Shown: positions 1 through 11,200, counted from the first letter of the stretch. The stretch: DNA of 64,000 nucleotides from Ignavibacteriaceae bacterium (GCA_013360295.1 JABWCL010000004.1:87227-151226), one strand, 5' to 3'. Numbers and translations: made by a program. The notes: generated by a model from the sequence alone, not told the origin.

Positions 1-1824
1 TCAATCGGCGCGAAAAAGTTATTCAACCCGCGGCAGGTGGTACATACACTTGATCACAATGTTCAGGATACCTCAGAAAAAAATCTCGAGAAATATAAAA
101 AGATAGAAGACTTCTCAAGGAGTATGGGTGCCGATTTCTATCCCGCCGGGCGCGGAATAGGCCACCAGATAATGTGCGAGGAAGGTTATGCCTGGCCCGG
201 TACGATGGTGGTTGCCTCGGACAGCCACTCAAATATCTATGGCGGGCTCGGCTGTCTGGGTACACCTATTGTCCGGACTGATGCCGCCGCGATTTGGGCT
301 ACAGGGAAAACCTGGTGGCAGATACCTCCCATTGTTAAGGTTGAACTTACCGGCAGGCTTAAACCCGGCGTTTACGGCAAGGATGTGATCATAGCCTTGT
401 GCGGAATTTTTAACAACGATGAGGTCCTGAATTGCGCCATCGAGTTCACCGGCGAAGGAGTAAAAAACCTTAGTGTAGATGACCGGCTGGCGATTGCGAA
501 TATGACTACCGAATGGGGTGCAATGGCGGGTGTCTTTCCGATCGACGAGACCACAATAGACTGGCTGAAAAAAAGAAATGATTTTATTAAACTGCGCGGA
601 CTGGAAGGAGTCGCTTCAGACGCGGACGGCAACGGTGTCCACCCCAGAATAAATGACCTCAGAATTTCCGGACTGGAAAAAGCTCCACTTTATGCGGATG
701 AAGACGCACGGTACTCAAAAGAGATTGAGTTAAACCTCGCGGCAATTAATCCGGTCCTCTCCGGGCCTAACTCAGTTAAGGTTTACAATCCTGTCACGGA
801 ATTAAAAAAACAAAAAATTAAAGTCAACAAGGCATATCTGGTTTCCTGTGTCAACAGCCGGCTTTCGGATATCGAAATTGCAGCCAGCGTGGTGAAAGGG
901 AAAAAGATTAACAGCGATGTAAAGTTTTATGTTGCTGCCGCTTCTTCCGAAGTTGAAAACAAAGCTAAGGAATCAGGAGCGTGGACCAGCCTTATTGAAG
1001 CCGGAGCCATACCGTTGCCCGCAGGCTGCGGCCCCTGCATTGGTCTCGGTACCGGCCTCCTGGAGGACGGTGAGGTCGGTATCTCCGCGACAAACCGCAA
1101 CTTCAAAGGGAGAATGGGTTCACCAAAAGCGCTTGCTTATTTAGCTTCGCCCGCGGTAGTCGCGCAATCGGCCCTCAGCGGTTACATTGACTATCAGTAC
1201 GAAGATGAGACTTCATTACTCTCAGCGGATATCACCGAAAATAAACCGGTAGAAGCTTCCGGCAAGTCAGTCGAGATCATTCCCGGATTCCCCGGAAGCA
1301 TCCGGGGAGAACTGGTCTTCTGCCATCAGGATAACCTCAATACCGACGGTATCTATCCAGGCAAATATACTTATAACGATGACTTTACCCCTGAACAGCA
1401 GGCATCAGTTGTAATGGAAAACTACGATCCCGAATTCGGAAAGATAGTTGACCGCGGTGACATTCTTGTCGGTGGATATAATTTCGGCACAGGATCCTCC
1501 CGTGAACAGGCGGCAACTGCGCTGAAATACAGGGGCATTTCCCTGGTTGTCGCGGGCAGTTTCAATGAAACATATAAAAGAAACGCCATCAATAATGGTT
1601 ATCTCCTTATCGAATGCCCTGATCTGGTTAATGATTTAAAAGAGAAATTTGGCACAAAAGCTTTAACGGTGAAGACAGGCACTGAGGCAGTCATTGATTT
1701 CAGCAATTCAAAGATAAATACTTCTGAGAAGGAATATAGTATCGGTTCCGTCGGCAAAGCCGCACAGGAACTGATAGTTGCTGACGGACTCGAAAAATGG
1801 GTAGCCGAATTAATTAAAAATTAA
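1..1824 (+). CDS. Homoaconitase/aconitase-type Fe-S hydratase (5' truncated by window)
   Basis: The reading frame is open from base 1, so the gene starts upstream; about 607 residues are present. The protein belongs to the aconitase superfamily and most resembles fungal-type homoaconitase (segments '[12 protein letters not shown]', '[13 protein letters not shown]', '[20 protein letters not shown]'). Three cysteines that would hold a [4Fe-4S] cluster are visible at window residues 283 ('VSCVNSR') and 343/346 ('GCGPCIG'), with near-aconitase spacing. The C-terminal swivel domain has the substrate-binding 'GSSREQAA' motif. The family reversibly hydrates/dehydrates cis-aconitate-like acids in the cytoplasm. 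The downstream PrpD and citrate lyase genes suggest a tricarboxylate substrate, but citrate, methylcitrate and homocitrate cannot be told apart from sequence. The family call is firm; the substrate is open. Confidence 0.9.
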   Translation, partial: SIGAKKLFNPRQVVHTLDHNVQDTSEKNLEKYKKIEDFSRSMGADFYPAGRGIGHQIMCEEGYAWPGTMVVASDSHSNIYGGLGCLGTPIVRTDAAAIWATGKTWWQIPPIVKVELTGRLKPGVYGKDVIIALCGIFNNDEVLNCAIEFTGEGVKNLSVDDRLAIANMTTEWGAMAGVFPIDETTIDWLKKRNDFIKLRGLEGVASDADGNGVHPRINDLRISGLEKAPLYADEDARYSKEIELNLAAINPVLSGPNSVKVYNPVTELKKQKIKVNKAYLVSCVNSRLSDIEIAASVVKGKKINSDVKFYVAAASSEVENKAKESGAWTSLIEAGAIPLPAGCGPCIGLGTGLLEDGEVGISATNRNFKGRMGSPKALAYLASPAVVAQSALSGYIDYQYEDETSLLSADITENKPVEASGKSVEIIPGFPGSIRGELVFCHQDNLNTDGIYPGKYTYNDDFTPEQQASVVMENYDPEFGKIVDRGDILVGGYNFGTGSSREQAATALKYRGISLVVAGSFNETYKRNAINNGYLLIECPDLVNDLKEKFGTKALTVKTGTEAVIDFSNSKINTSEKEYSIGSVGKAAQELIVADGLEKWVAELIKN

Positions 1825-1845
1825 AAATGAAGAATTAAGAATTAT
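1812..1845. repeat. AT-rich dispersed intergenic repeat, copy 1
   Basis: Just around and after the hydratase stop codon lies a sequence whose reverse complement reads aattcttaattcttcattt followed by ttaatttt. The same motif, slightly shortened, recurs at 22151-22170 and 31180-31199, each time outside genes. Its function is unknown. Confidence 0.45.
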
Positions 1846-1969
1846 TCAAATAAAAAACTCCCCTTTTTCTATAGGTGGTCACTGATCCCGATGCATCCGG
1901 ACGAAATGAGGGGTTATTTATAAACGAAATTTTTTCAAACTCAACAACCTAAAACAAAATAACATACAT

Positions 1970-3340
1970 ATGGAAAAATCAATTTCAAGAATTATCTCCG
2001 AATTTGCATACAATCTGAAATTTGAAGACCTTCCTCCCGAAGTGATACACGAGGCTAAAAGATACCTTTATGACTCCATCGGCTGTGCGTACGGAGCCAT
2101 CAATACTAAGGACGTAAAAATTATGCGCGAACTTCTGACCGAAATCGGCGGAAGCCCCGAATCAACAGTACTAATCACCGGTGAAAAGCTTCCTGCCGTT
2201 AACACTGCGCTCCTCAATTCGCTGATGATACGCTCACTCGATTTTAATGATATATATTGGAAGGAAGATCCTTCCCACCCTTCCGACATTATTCCGGCAG
2301 CCATCTCCGCGGCTGAATTAAGCGGAGCCTCAATGAAAGATGTAATAGTAGGCATCGTTCTTGCTTACGAATTTGAACAGCGGTTATGTGAATTTGCTAA
2401 ACCGGGAGTAAGAGAACGGAAATGGCACCACGCCACACTTACCCAGTTCGTTTCTCCGCTCGTTGCCGGTAAACTTCTGGGTCTCACAGTGGATCAGCTG
2501 GTAAATGCGATCGGAATTAACGGATCCCATAACCATACAATTGGCTGCCCTACTGCTGGTAAACTGACTATGATGAAAAATACCGTAGATCCGATGGCAA
2601 CCTCAACCGGGGTCTTCGCCGCCCTTATGGCTAAAAAAGGATATACCGGTACAGAGGCCGTATTCGACGGGAAAGAGGGCCTGATGGATGTTTTTGGACC
2701 GGCCTGGGACATTGATAAACTCATTGGCGGACTCGGCGAGAAATACAAAATACTTGAATGCAGTATGAAAGCGTTCCCCACAGAAGCGCTTACTCACACT
2801 CATATCTCTGCTACGCTTAAAGCTATTACTAAAAATGATATTAAATCCGACGAAATAGAAAAAGTGACCGTTACAACCATTGCCCGCGCTTGTGATATAC
2901 TTTTTGATCCCCATAAGTACCGCCCCGAATCACGTGAGACTGCCGATCATTCTCTCCCTTACTGTATCGCGGCAGCAATTGTCGACAGGCAGATTACGAC
3001 CAACTCTTTCTCTGATGAAAAGCTGAAAGATCCGCGCATATGGCAGGTAATTGATAAAATTAAAGGTGAAGCTTCCCTCGAATTTGAAGCTATGTTCCCC
3101 GCAAAACAGCCCTCGAAAGTTGTAGTAAAAACAATTGACGGCAGGGAATTCTCGGAATATCTTGAGTACCCCAAAGGTGACCCGAGAGAACCGATGACAG
3201 AAGACGACCTTGATAATAAATTCAAAGCGCTTGCCGGCAACACCATCACAGACCGCAGGAAAGAAGAAGTTAAAAAGACTATATTCAACTGCGAACTGCT
3301 GACAGCAAAAGAATTTATGAACAGCATGAAACTGAATTAA
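1970..3340 (+). CDS. MmgE/PrpD family dehydratase (2-methylcitrate dehydratase-like)
   Basis: This 456-residue protein has the length and overall pattern of the MmgE/PrpD family: an N-terminal helical domain with 'YDSIGCAYGA' near residue 35, a central 'KWHHATLTQF', and 'KNTVDPMATSTGVFAALMA' near residues 203-221. Family members include 2-methylcitrate dehydratase, cis-aconitate decarboxylase and iminodisuccinate epimerase, so the exact reaction is not certain. It lies 145 bp after an aconitase-type hydratase and 9 bp before the citrate lyase genes. That context points to dehydration of citrate or a substituted citrate. No frameshift or missing segment is apparent. Confidence 0.85.
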   Translation: MEKSISRIISEFAYNLKFEDLPPEVIHEAKRYLYDSIGCAYGAINTKDVKIMRELLTEIGGSPESTVLITGEKLPAVNTALLNSLMIRSLDFNDIYWKEDPSHPSDIIPAAISAAELSGASMKDVIVGIVLAYEFEQRLCEFAKPGVRERKWHHATLTQFVSPLVAGKLLGLTVDQLVNAIGINGSHNHTIGCPTAGKLTMMKNTVDPMATSTGVFAALMAKKGYTGTEAVFDGKEGLMDVFGPAWDIDKLIGGLGEKYKILECSMKAFPTEALTHTHISATLKAITKNDIKSDEIEKVTVTTIARACDILFDPHKYRPESRETADHSLPYCIAAAIVDRQITTNSFSDEKLKDPRIWQVIDKIKGEASLEFEAMFPAKQPSKVVVKTIDGREFSEYLEYPKGDPREPMTEDDLDNKFKALAGNTITDRRKEEVKKTIFNCELLTAKEFMNSMKLN

Positions 3341-3349
3341 AGGAAAAAG

Positions 3350-4564
3350 ATGGACTCGTTAAAAATTGCTTCCGCGGGTAAGAGCGGTGCTACTGTCCGC
3401 TCCGATTGCCGGATCGAAATTGAACTTACCGGTGACAAAGTCGTTAAGGTTGAGCTTGTCAGTAAAGTTGAAGCGCTCTACGGTGAAAACATCACCGCGC
3501 AGTTAAACGAACTGACTAAATTTTTCAATCTCACCGGTGCTGTCATCCGTATCGAGGATTTCGGCGCTCTTCCTTATACAATCGCCGCCAGATTTGAAGC
3601 AGCATTTAAAATCTTATTCCCCTCTGAAAAGAAGGAATTCCTTCCTGAGATGCCGGAGAAAAATAAATATTCTACCGCAAAGGATAAAATGCGGCGGAGC
3701 AGATTGTACCTCCCGGGTAATGAACCGAAGTTCTTTGTGAATGCTGGGCTTCATAGGCCTGACGGCATTATTCTTGATCTTGAGGACAGTGTCGCTCCCG
3801 CGGAAAAATACGCGGCTGCGTTTTTAGTCAGGAATACTCTCCGGACGGTTGATTTCTATGGCGCCGAGCGAATGGTGCGTATTAACCAGCTCCCACGCGG
3901 ACTTGATGATCTTGAGTTCATTGTACCACACAATATCCACGTGATCCTGATTCCGAAATGTGAATCCCCGGATGATGTGGTTAAGGTTGAAGCGAAGGTG
4001 AATGAGATAAAAAAGAAACGCAAAGTGGAGGGGAATACTTTTTTTATGCCGATCATTGAGAGCGCGAAGGGAGTTTTAAAAGCGTACGAAATTGCTTCCG
4101 CTTCCGGAAACATTTGCTCGCTCGCAATAGGACTTGAAGACTACACTGCTGATCTCGGCACACAGCGTACTCTAGAAGGAAAAGAAAGTTTCTTCGCCAG
4201 GTCAATGGTTGTTAATGCTGCCCGCGCCGCGGGAGTTCAGCCTATTGATACCGTTTTCTCCGATGTTTCCGATATGGAAGGCCTGACACAAAGTGTCATT
4301 GAAGCTAAATCACTCGGCTTCGAAGGGAAAGGATGCATTCATCCAAGGCAGATCGACCCGATACATAAGGCATTTGCTCCTGCACCGGAAGAAATCGAAA
4401 AAGCTAAAAAAATTGTCAACGCCTACAATGAAGCAGAACGAAGGGGCTTAGGTGTGGTTGCGCTTGGATCAAAAATGATTGACGCCCCTGTTGTTAAAAG
4501 GGCACAGCGCACCATAAGGCTGGCTGTTCTTAATGGTTTAATGAAAGAAGAGGAAATTGCGTAA
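3350..4564 (+). CDS. citE: Citrate lyase acyl-carrier (CitD-like) domain fused to citrate lyase beta subunit (CitE)
   Basis: Residues 1-95 resemble the small citrate lyase acyl carrier protein: an 'AG' near residue 9, then a beta-rich segment, then 'EDFGALPYTIAARFEAA' matching the 'DKGAL..ILRARLEAA' end of CitD. Residues about 114-404 are the HpcH/HpaI-CitE lyase domain ('RRSRLYLPGNEPKF', 'DGIILDLEDSVAP', 'RINQLPRGLDDLEF', 'IGLEDYTADLG'). CitE cleaves the citryl (or citramalyl) thioester held on the carrier. CitD and CitE are usually separate genes; here they are one polypeptide. The serine that carries the prosthetic group sits in 'GTLESSD/GTLESGD' in classical CitD. Here the region reads 'GKSGATVRSDC', leaving Ser18 as the nearest candidate. 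The stop overlaps the next start (TAATG), so the two genes are probably translationally coupled. Confidence 0.85.
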   Translation: MDSLKIASAGKSGATVRSDCRIEIELTGDKVVKVELVSKVEALYGENITAQLNELTKFFNLTGAVIRIEDFGALPYTIAARFEAAFKILFPSEKKEFLPEMPEKNKYSTAKDKMRRSRLYLPGNEPKFFVNAGLHRPDGIILDLEDSVAPAEKYAAAFLVRNTLRTVDFYGAERMVRINQLPRGLDDLEFIVPHNIHVILIPKCESPDDVVKVEAKVNEIKKKRKVEGNTFFMPIIESAKGVLKAYEIASASGNICSLAIGLEDYTADLGTQRTLEGKESFFARSMVVNAARAAGVQPIDTVFSDVSDMEGLTQSVIEAKSLGFEGKGCIHPRQIDPIHKAFAPAPEEIEKAKKIVNAYNEAERRGLGVVALGSKMIDAPVVKRAQRTIRLAVLNGLMKEEEIA

Positions 4565-6117
4565 TGAAATTAATTATGAATGCCGCGGGAAGGATGGTTC
4601 CCGATGAAGTTAATGGGATAAAATCAGTTCCGTTCAGGGGAGTGAACGGTTACAAACCGGAAGCGAAAAAGGCTTCCCCGCCTGTCCGTTCCTGCGTTGA
4701 TTATCCTATGGACGGCAATAAAGTTCTGCCGGATCTTAAAGAAGCTCTGATCAAAGCCGGCATCAAAGACGGAATGACGATTTCGACTCATCACCACCTC
4801 CGCAATGGGGATGCTGTTACCAATCAGTTATTCGATATTATTCACGAACTCGGTATCAAGGGTATTCGCTGGTTCCCTTCAGCGTCATTCCCCTGCCACG
4901 AACATCTTATTAAATACCTTGAAGACGGAACTATCCATCATATCGAAGGAAGTATGAACGGCCCTCTGGGCAGGTTCACCTCCTATGGCAAAATGAGCGG
5001 ACTCGGTGTGCTTCGCTCTCACGGCGGCAGATATCAGTCTGTGCAGGATGGTGAAGTGCATATCGATATAGCGGTCATCGCGGCACCGACCGCGGATCCC
5101 TTTGGCAACGCGAACGGAGTGAACGGTAATGCTGCCTGCGGCCCGCTCGGTTTTGCGCTCGCGGATTCCGAATACGCGGACAGGGTAATTGTTGTTACTG
5201 ATAACCTCGTCCCCTTCCCCTGCTACCCCTGGCATATCCAGGGTAACAATGTTGATTTTGTCGTAAAAGTTGACACACTCGGAGATGCAAGTAAGATTGT
5301 TTCAGGTACAACTGAAGTAACCAAATCGCCGGATAGGCTCCTCATCGCGGAATACGTCGCTCAATTCATTGAAGATGCCGGATTAATGAAGGACGGCTTT
5401 TCTTTCCAGGCTGGCGCTGGCGGCACCAACCTTGCGTTTGTGCTTTATCTCAAAGAAAGAATGAAAGCCAAAAACGTCAAAGCGAGGTTTGTCAGAGGCG
5501 GGAGCACAAAATATCTCGTTCAGCTCCTTGAAGAAGGATTAACTGATTACATTCTCGACGGACAGACATTCGACCTCGATGGAGTCCGCAGTATGCGTGA
5601 AAATCCGAGACATATTAATACAAGCCCGTTTACAAGTTATAATTTTCACGGCAAAGGAAACTTTGCCTCGATCGTGGATGTGGCAGTATTGGGCGCAACC
5701 GAAGTGGATGTTAATTTCAACGCGAATGTAGTGAGCCATTCGGACGGTTTACTGCTGCACGGCATCGGCGGTTGGCAGAACTGCCTTTACTCTAAATGCA
5801 CAGTACTCGCGATACCCTCATTCCGGGACCGTATCCCCGTAATCGTTGACGATGTAATGACATTATGCGCCCCCGGTGAACTGATAGATGTGATAATAAC
5901 AGAAAGAGGAATTGCGGTAAATCCAAAACGAACTGATCTGCTGGAAGCCTTAAAAGGCAGTTCCCTCCCTGTTAAAGATATAAAAGAAATCAAAGATGAG
6001 GTTGAACAGATCTGCGGAGGGAAACCAATTCCACCTAAAAGAGATCTGACTCAGCCTGTTGCAGTCATTAAGTGGGTTGACGGAACTATTCTCGACTCAG
6101 TATTCAAAGTTCTCTAA
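4564..6117 (+). CDS. citF: Citrate lyase alpha subunit (acyl-ACP:citrate acyl transferase)
   Basis: The 517-residue length equals that of CitF. Recognisable segments include 'STHHHLRNGDAVTNQL', 'GSMNGPLGRFTSYGKMSG', 'APTADPFGNANGVNGNAACG', 'GNNVDFVVKVDTLGD' and, near the end, 'ITERGIAVNPKR'. CitF exchanges the acetyl group on the carrier protein for citrate, making citryl-ACP, which CitE then cleaves to oxaloacetate. Citramalate lyase alpha is a close relative and cannot be excluded. The start overlaps the preceding stop by one base. The accessory genes needed to load the carrier (citC, citG, citX) are not in this window and may lie upstream. Confidence 0.9.
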   Translation: MKLIMNAAGRMVPDEVNGIKSVPFRGVNGYKPEAKKASPPVRSCVDYPMDGNKVLPDLKEALIKAGIKDGMTISTHHHLRNGDAVTNQLFDIIHELGIKGIRWFPSASFPCHEHLIKYLEDGTIHHIEGSMNGPLGRFTSYGKMSGLGVLRSHGGRYQSVQDGEVHIDIAVIAAPTADPFGNANGVNGNAACGPLGFALADSEYADRVIVVTDNLVPFPCYPWHIQGNNVDFVVKVDTLGDASKIVSGTTEVTKSPDRLLIAEYVAQFIEDAGLMKDGFSFQAGAGGTNLAFVLYLKERMKAKNVKARFVRGGSTKYLVQLLEEGLTDYILDGQTFDLDGVRSMRENPRHINTSPFTSYNFHGKGNFASIVDVAVLGATEVDVNFNANVVSHSDGLLLHGIGGWQNCLYSKCTVLAIPSFRDRIPVIVDDVMTLCAPGELIDVIITERGIAVNPKRTDLLEALKGSSLPVKDIKEIKDEVEQICGGKPIPPKRDLTQPVAVIKWVDGTILDSVFKVL

Positions 6118-6124
6118 AAATGAA

Positions 6125-6166
6125 GGGCGAGTTTCCGGCCCGCCCCTCAATTTTTATTTTTTTACT
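6125..6166 (+). terminator. Rho-independent terminator after citF
   Basis: The stem gggcg (6125-6129) pairs with cgccc (6141-6145) around an 11-base loop and is followed within a few bases by a long T-rich tract. It sits 8 bp after the citF stop and before the convergent gene. Confidence 0.65.
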
Positions 6167-6252
6167 TGGGAGGATTAACCTCCTCCCCTCTCATAAATTA
6201 CTCTTAGAAAAAAAACTACCCTTTACAACAACTAATTGTCTTTCCAACCTAC

Positions 6253-7986
6253 CTACTTTATTATATGCATCATTCTCGTTAAAGTCTGCTCATCAGTCTT
6301 AAGCACATAATAATATACACCGCTTCCAAGGTTGTCTGCAGGAACAAAATCCCTGGAGTATTCACCGGCAGGCAGCTGTTCATTTACAATAATATTAACC
6401 TCCCTCCCCAGCAGATCATATACCGTAAGTGTTACTTTCGATTCAGCGATTAATGAAAAATTAATTCTTGTGGCTTTGCTGAAAGGATTGGGGTAATTAT
6501 ACCCGAGAGAAGTATTAATGATACTTTCGTTATAATTGATAGTAACCGGCTCGCTTAATTGTGAAGTACCGTCAAAATCATACTGACGTAAACGATACCG
6601 ATAGACTCCGTTAATGCCGGGATTATCCGTAAACTCATAATTAGTCTCTGCAGTTGTTGTTCCTTGACCGTTCACAAAACCAACAACACTATACTGCCCC
6701 TGATTATCTTCAAATGACCTTTCGATCTCAAATCCCCTGTTATTCAGTTCTGAGGCGGTACTCCAGTAAAGTCTGATCCTTTCATCACTTTGCACTGCGG
6801 AAAAATGTTTCAATTCAACAGGTAAATTTGAGAGTGGATTGTACAATAATAATCCGTTAGTATCATCCGAACCCACGATTGAAACACTATTAAAATTTTC
6901 GAGATAGGCATCGTAAAGGATCATAAAATTATTTCCGTTATTAAAATACTGGGCTACGATAAACTGGCCATTGTTTGGATAATGCCCGCTTTTCATTATT
7001 ATTGGAGTGGGACCGTTTGCAGTTACCGAGTCAATAAGCATAATGGCAGAGCCGGACATCGGCCACATAACAAATTTAATTCTGTTAATTATTTTCAGCC
7101 TTCCGTCAAAATTATATCTGCTCCAGTTTTGCAGATCGAAAGTACTATAGAGAAGAGAGTTAATCTCATTCCCGCTGCTGTCCCCCGCCGCAAAAAAGAA
7201 CCCGTCTAAAGTAGCGGCTACAGTCCGGAAAACGGAGACTTCACCGAATACCCTGGAATTCCAACTATCCCAAAATGGTTTTACGAGAATGATACCTTTT
7301 GATTCTATACTGTCAGCGACCATCCCAACAGCACAAATATTAGCGGCACCGTCAGTTGTAATATCGTTGAGCGTTAGTCCTGCTATATGGGGTGTTGAGT
7401 ATTTCCAGGTTCTTCCTTCGTCCGTTGAAGCGAGCACTCTGTCTCCTCCGGCTTTGGAAACACATACATATATTACATCACCCGTAACCGCCATTTTTTT
7501 CATATAAGAAACTGAATCAGGCATTGTTCCGCGATAATGCCAGGAAGAGCCGAAATCGGAACTGATATAAAATGCCCCCTGGTAATCTTCTGCTCCGGTT
7601 ATCCCCATACTCAACTGCATCAATCGATTATGATCCCCCGCCGCTTTAGCTTCAATGATCATCTCCTTTATATTTTTAGGACTTAGGTTCTTCGAGAACT
7701 TATTTCTTGCGCCGGAACCATAAAGCGTGTTATTATATCTTTCTATGTCGACAATTACTCGTGCTGAGTCAGGCAACAAAGCGGAATTCCAGGTAGAGCC
7801 CCAATCTGTTGTCAAATAGGCCCTCCCATTAATATCACTCCCCCAGCCCCAGCCGGTAGTACTGCTTAAGCCCGATTGTTTATAAACGGATAAAAGGACT
7901 ACACTTCCGGATGGAATATTTTGAGGTATCCACTGTGTATGTGCGTAAGTGGAAAGAAGGAGAATCAGGGTTAATAATTTTTTCAT
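6253..7986 (-). CDS. Secreted beta-propeller-like protein with type IX secretion sorting domain
   Basis: I place the start at the ATG at 7986, giving 577 residues and a clean signal peptide (MKKLLTLILLLSTYAHTQ); a TTG five codons upstream is also in frame. The N-terminal two thirds hold BNR/sortilin-like blades ('TTDWGSTWNS', 'SSDFGSSWHY', 'STDEGRTWKY'), as in Ycf48-like propellers. Near residue 395 comes a beta-sandwich linker common in this lineage ('VELKHFSAVQSDERIRLYW'). The last roughly 80 residues form the T9SS type A sorting domain: 'YNYPNPFSKATRINFSL', 'VYDLLGREV', 'LGSGVYYYVLKT'. The protein is probably exported by the Por system and then released or surface-anchored. What it binds is unknown. 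It converges on the citrate lyase operon. Confidence 0.85.
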   Translation of the reverse strand: MKKLLTLILLLSTYAHTQWIPQNIPSGSVVLLSVYKQSGLSSTTGWGWGSDINGRAYLTTDWGSTWNSALLPDSARVIVDIERYNNTLYGSGARNKFSKNLSPKNIKEMIIEAKAAGDHNRLMQLSMGITGAEDYQGAFYISSDFGSSWHYRGTMPDSVSYMKKMAVTGDVIYVCVSKAGGDRVLASTDEGRTWKYSTPHIAGLTLNDITTDGAANICAVGMVADSIESKGIILVKPFWDSWNSRVFGEVSVFRTVAATLDGFFFAAGDSSGNEINSLLYSTFDLQNWSRYNFDGRLKIINRIKFVMWPMSGSAIMLIDSVTANGPTPIIMKSGHYPNNGQFIVAQYFNNGNNFMILYDAYLENFNSVSIVGSDDTNGLLLYNPLSNLPVELKHFSAVQSDERIRLYWSTASELNNRGFEIERSFEDNQGQYSVVGFVNGQGTTTAETNYEFTDNPGINGVYRYRLRQYDFDGTSQLSEPVTINYNESIINTSLGYNYPNPFSKATRINFSLIAESKVTLTVYDLLGREVNIIVNEQLPAGEYSRDFVPADNLGSGVYYYVLKTDEQTLTRMMHIIK

Positions 7987-8243
7987 CGATTCTTTCGCCA
8001 AAAAAATAAGTTGGTATAGTCAAACTTTAAAATACTTACAGTCTTACTTTAAAACTAAACTTTAAATGAATTATATTCCAAAAATGTTAATCACACCGGC
8101 AAGTTTAAAATAGCTTTTTCGTGGTCTCGTGTAATACCGGGCGGGGAGAAATATTTGTTTGGAAAATTCACAAAAATGTAACTATCTTGATAAAATATTC
8201 TTAATTAAATACTTTATTATCTATCACTAATTGGAGTCCCCAG

Positions 8244-11200
8244 GTGAAAAAAACCTTAACTTTTTTCATACTTCTCCTTGTGTTATCGGCTGAACTGCTG
8301 GCGCAGGTAGAAGTGAGTACAAGGCTTACACGCGCCTTACAAAATGCATCTCCGCAGGAATACATACGTGCTTTCGTATTCCTCAGGGAGCAGGTTGATA
8401 TCGAAGCATTGGATGCAAGACTATACAGAGAAAATGCTTCCCTTGAACGAAGAGCCTATGAAGTCATCACTGCGCTTCAGGAAAAAGCCGCTTCTACCCA
8501 GCCAGGATTACGCGCTTATTTTGATGAACAGTATGCCAACAGAAATCTGTTCAAATATGAATCCTACTGGATCGCGAATATGTTTATGATCGAAGCCAGA
8601 AAAGAAGTAATCTACAACCTGATGAGCAGTATGGAAGTCGCCCAGATGGACCTGGATGCTGAACTCCAGATAGACCGTCCCACCGATGTCGTTCATAATG
8701 TTGAAGGCACCGAAGCTGTTGAACCCGGATTGAAAATTGTTAATGCCGATAAATTGTGGGCACTCGGAATTAAAGGCCAGGGCAGACTCGTTATGGGTAT
8801 TGATACAGGAGTACAGTTAGCTCACCCCGCGCTCAGCTACAAATGGAGAGGTAACTTCGTCCCTGCAAGCCAGGCGTGGTTTGACCCGGGTGGAACCACA
8901 AGCCCTAACGACTGCGACTACCACGGAAGTCATACAATGGGTACTATGGTTGGACTCTCACCAACCACAGGCGATACTGTCGGGGTTGCTATCGAAGCAC
9001 AGTGGATTGCCGCAAAAACAATCTGTTCAAGTCCCCACACTTCAAATTCAATCGCTGCTTTTCAGTGGGCGATGAATCCTGACGGAAATGCAGGTACCAT
9101 AACTGATATGCCGGACGCAATAAGCAATAGCTGGTTTGATCCTGATGTTTCAAATGAATGTGCCGGTATTTACAAAACGACACTTGACGCGCTCGAAGCA
9201 GCCGGTATTGCAGTTGTATTCTCTGCTGGAAACAACGGTCCCGGCACATCTACAATTACAAAACCAAAAAACATTAATACTGATGAAACAAACGTTTTCT
9301 CCGTAGCCAATATCCAGGGCGCTCTTTATCTTCAGGGCAGTAATGATCCAATCGCCAGTTCCTCCAGCCGTGGTCCTTCGGTTTGCGGTGGTACAGGTTC
9401 ACTCCTTATTAAACCGGAAGTCGCAGCGCCCGGAACTTCAGTCCGTTCATGCAACAGCAGCGGCGGTTACACCTCTGCGACCGGAACATCAATGGCTTCG
9501 CCGCACGTCGCGGGCGCCATTGCTCTGTTAAAGTCATTTGTCCCGACTCTTACCGGTAAGCAGATCAAGCTTGCTTTATATAATACCGCTAAAGACCTCG
9601 GCACTGCCGGAGAAGATAACAATTATGGTAAAGGTTTGATCGACGTTTACGCCGCTTACCTTACTCTCGGTCAGCCCGACACCGTAGCTCCGACGCAGAT
9701 CACGGATCTCGCCGCGGGACAGCCAACTTCCAACGGACTAACGCTTACCTGGACTGTACCAAGTGACACATCCCCATCCGGAGTTACAGGTTACAATATC
9801 AGGTATTCCACTTCGCCTATGAATGACACCACTGCATTTAACAATGGTAGTCCTTTAACTTTTAACGGGCCTCCTGTACCTGCCGGCTCAACCCAGACAC
9901 TGAATGTCAGTAACCTGACTCCCGGTACTCTCTATTATTTCCGTATGAAAGCCCGTGACGTATGGGGCAACTGGTCATTACTTTCAAACCAGTCACAGGG
10001 CACAACACTTGCGGCTCCCGTTATGGTCGTCACCCCTGACAGTCTAAGCCATCAGCTTCAGAGTTCCCAGGTCGTTATAGATTCGATAATGATCAGAAAC
10101 CTCTCGGCCTCCGCGTCAACAATGAACTACACTGTGGAGTTGATGAATAATACATTTCCGGGTGGAATGAAAGTTTCCTTGCAGCCTGTTAAATTCGATT
10201 TAGTTGAGCCGAAAGATCCGAGCAAATCTGAATCTTACAATAATCATGGGCCCATAGGGCAAGCAATTGAGGGACAAGGCGGTCCTGATGCATTTGGTTA
10301 TAAATGGATTGATAGTGATGAGCCAACGGGCCCTCAGTATGTCTGGAATGACATTGCTTCCACAGGGGTTGAATTGACAAACTGGATCGCAACCGGAACC
10401 TTCAACGCTAAAGATGAAGGTTATTCGGGACCTGTAAATATTGGCTTCCCTTTTAAGTTTTACGGCCAGACTAAGACACAGTTATATGTTTCAACGAACG
10501 GTGTTCTTCTGTTTGGTGTCCCCTCAGGAAATCTTTATACTAATCCGCAGATCCCAAGCACAACAACTCCTAACGAGTTTATCGCTCCTTTCTGGGACGA
10601 CCTTGATGGTGTAAGCAGCGGTAATGTTTATTACAAGCAGGAACCTGGCAAATTAACCATCCAGTTTACAAACTGGCATAAATTTAGCAACCTTGGTTCT
10701 CTTACTTTTCAGATTGTCCTGTTTGCCAACGGCAGAATTATGTTCTATTATAATAATATGAACGCAACTCTGAACTCCGCGACAGTCGGTATTGAAAATG
10801 GCGCCGGTAATGTCGGGCTTCAAATGGCATTTAATGCCAACTTCGTGAAGAATAATTTTGCCGTAAAAATCGCTGCAGATCCTGAATGGCTTAGCACTAC
10901 TCACTTCTCCGGCACGCTTGGTCAGAATGGAACCGCAGCGGTTGTGCTTGAGTTCAGAAGTGAAGACTACCCTTCCGGTCAGTATAGTATGGATGTAAAG
11001 GTATCCAGTAATGATCCCGCAACGCCGTCAAAAATCGTACCGGTTAAATTGCTTATTGAGGGAATCATCCCGGTTGAATTAACATCTTTTACTGTTAATT
11101 CTGCCCGTGACCAGGTTATGCTAAGGTGGGCTACCGCAACTGAAACAAATAACAGAGGTTTCTCAGTTGAGAGAAAATCCGGTGAAGGTGACTGGGCACG

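Noticed and set aside
6120..6302. 60-residue frame after citF
   Set aside because: It spans the terminator and the end of the convergent gene.
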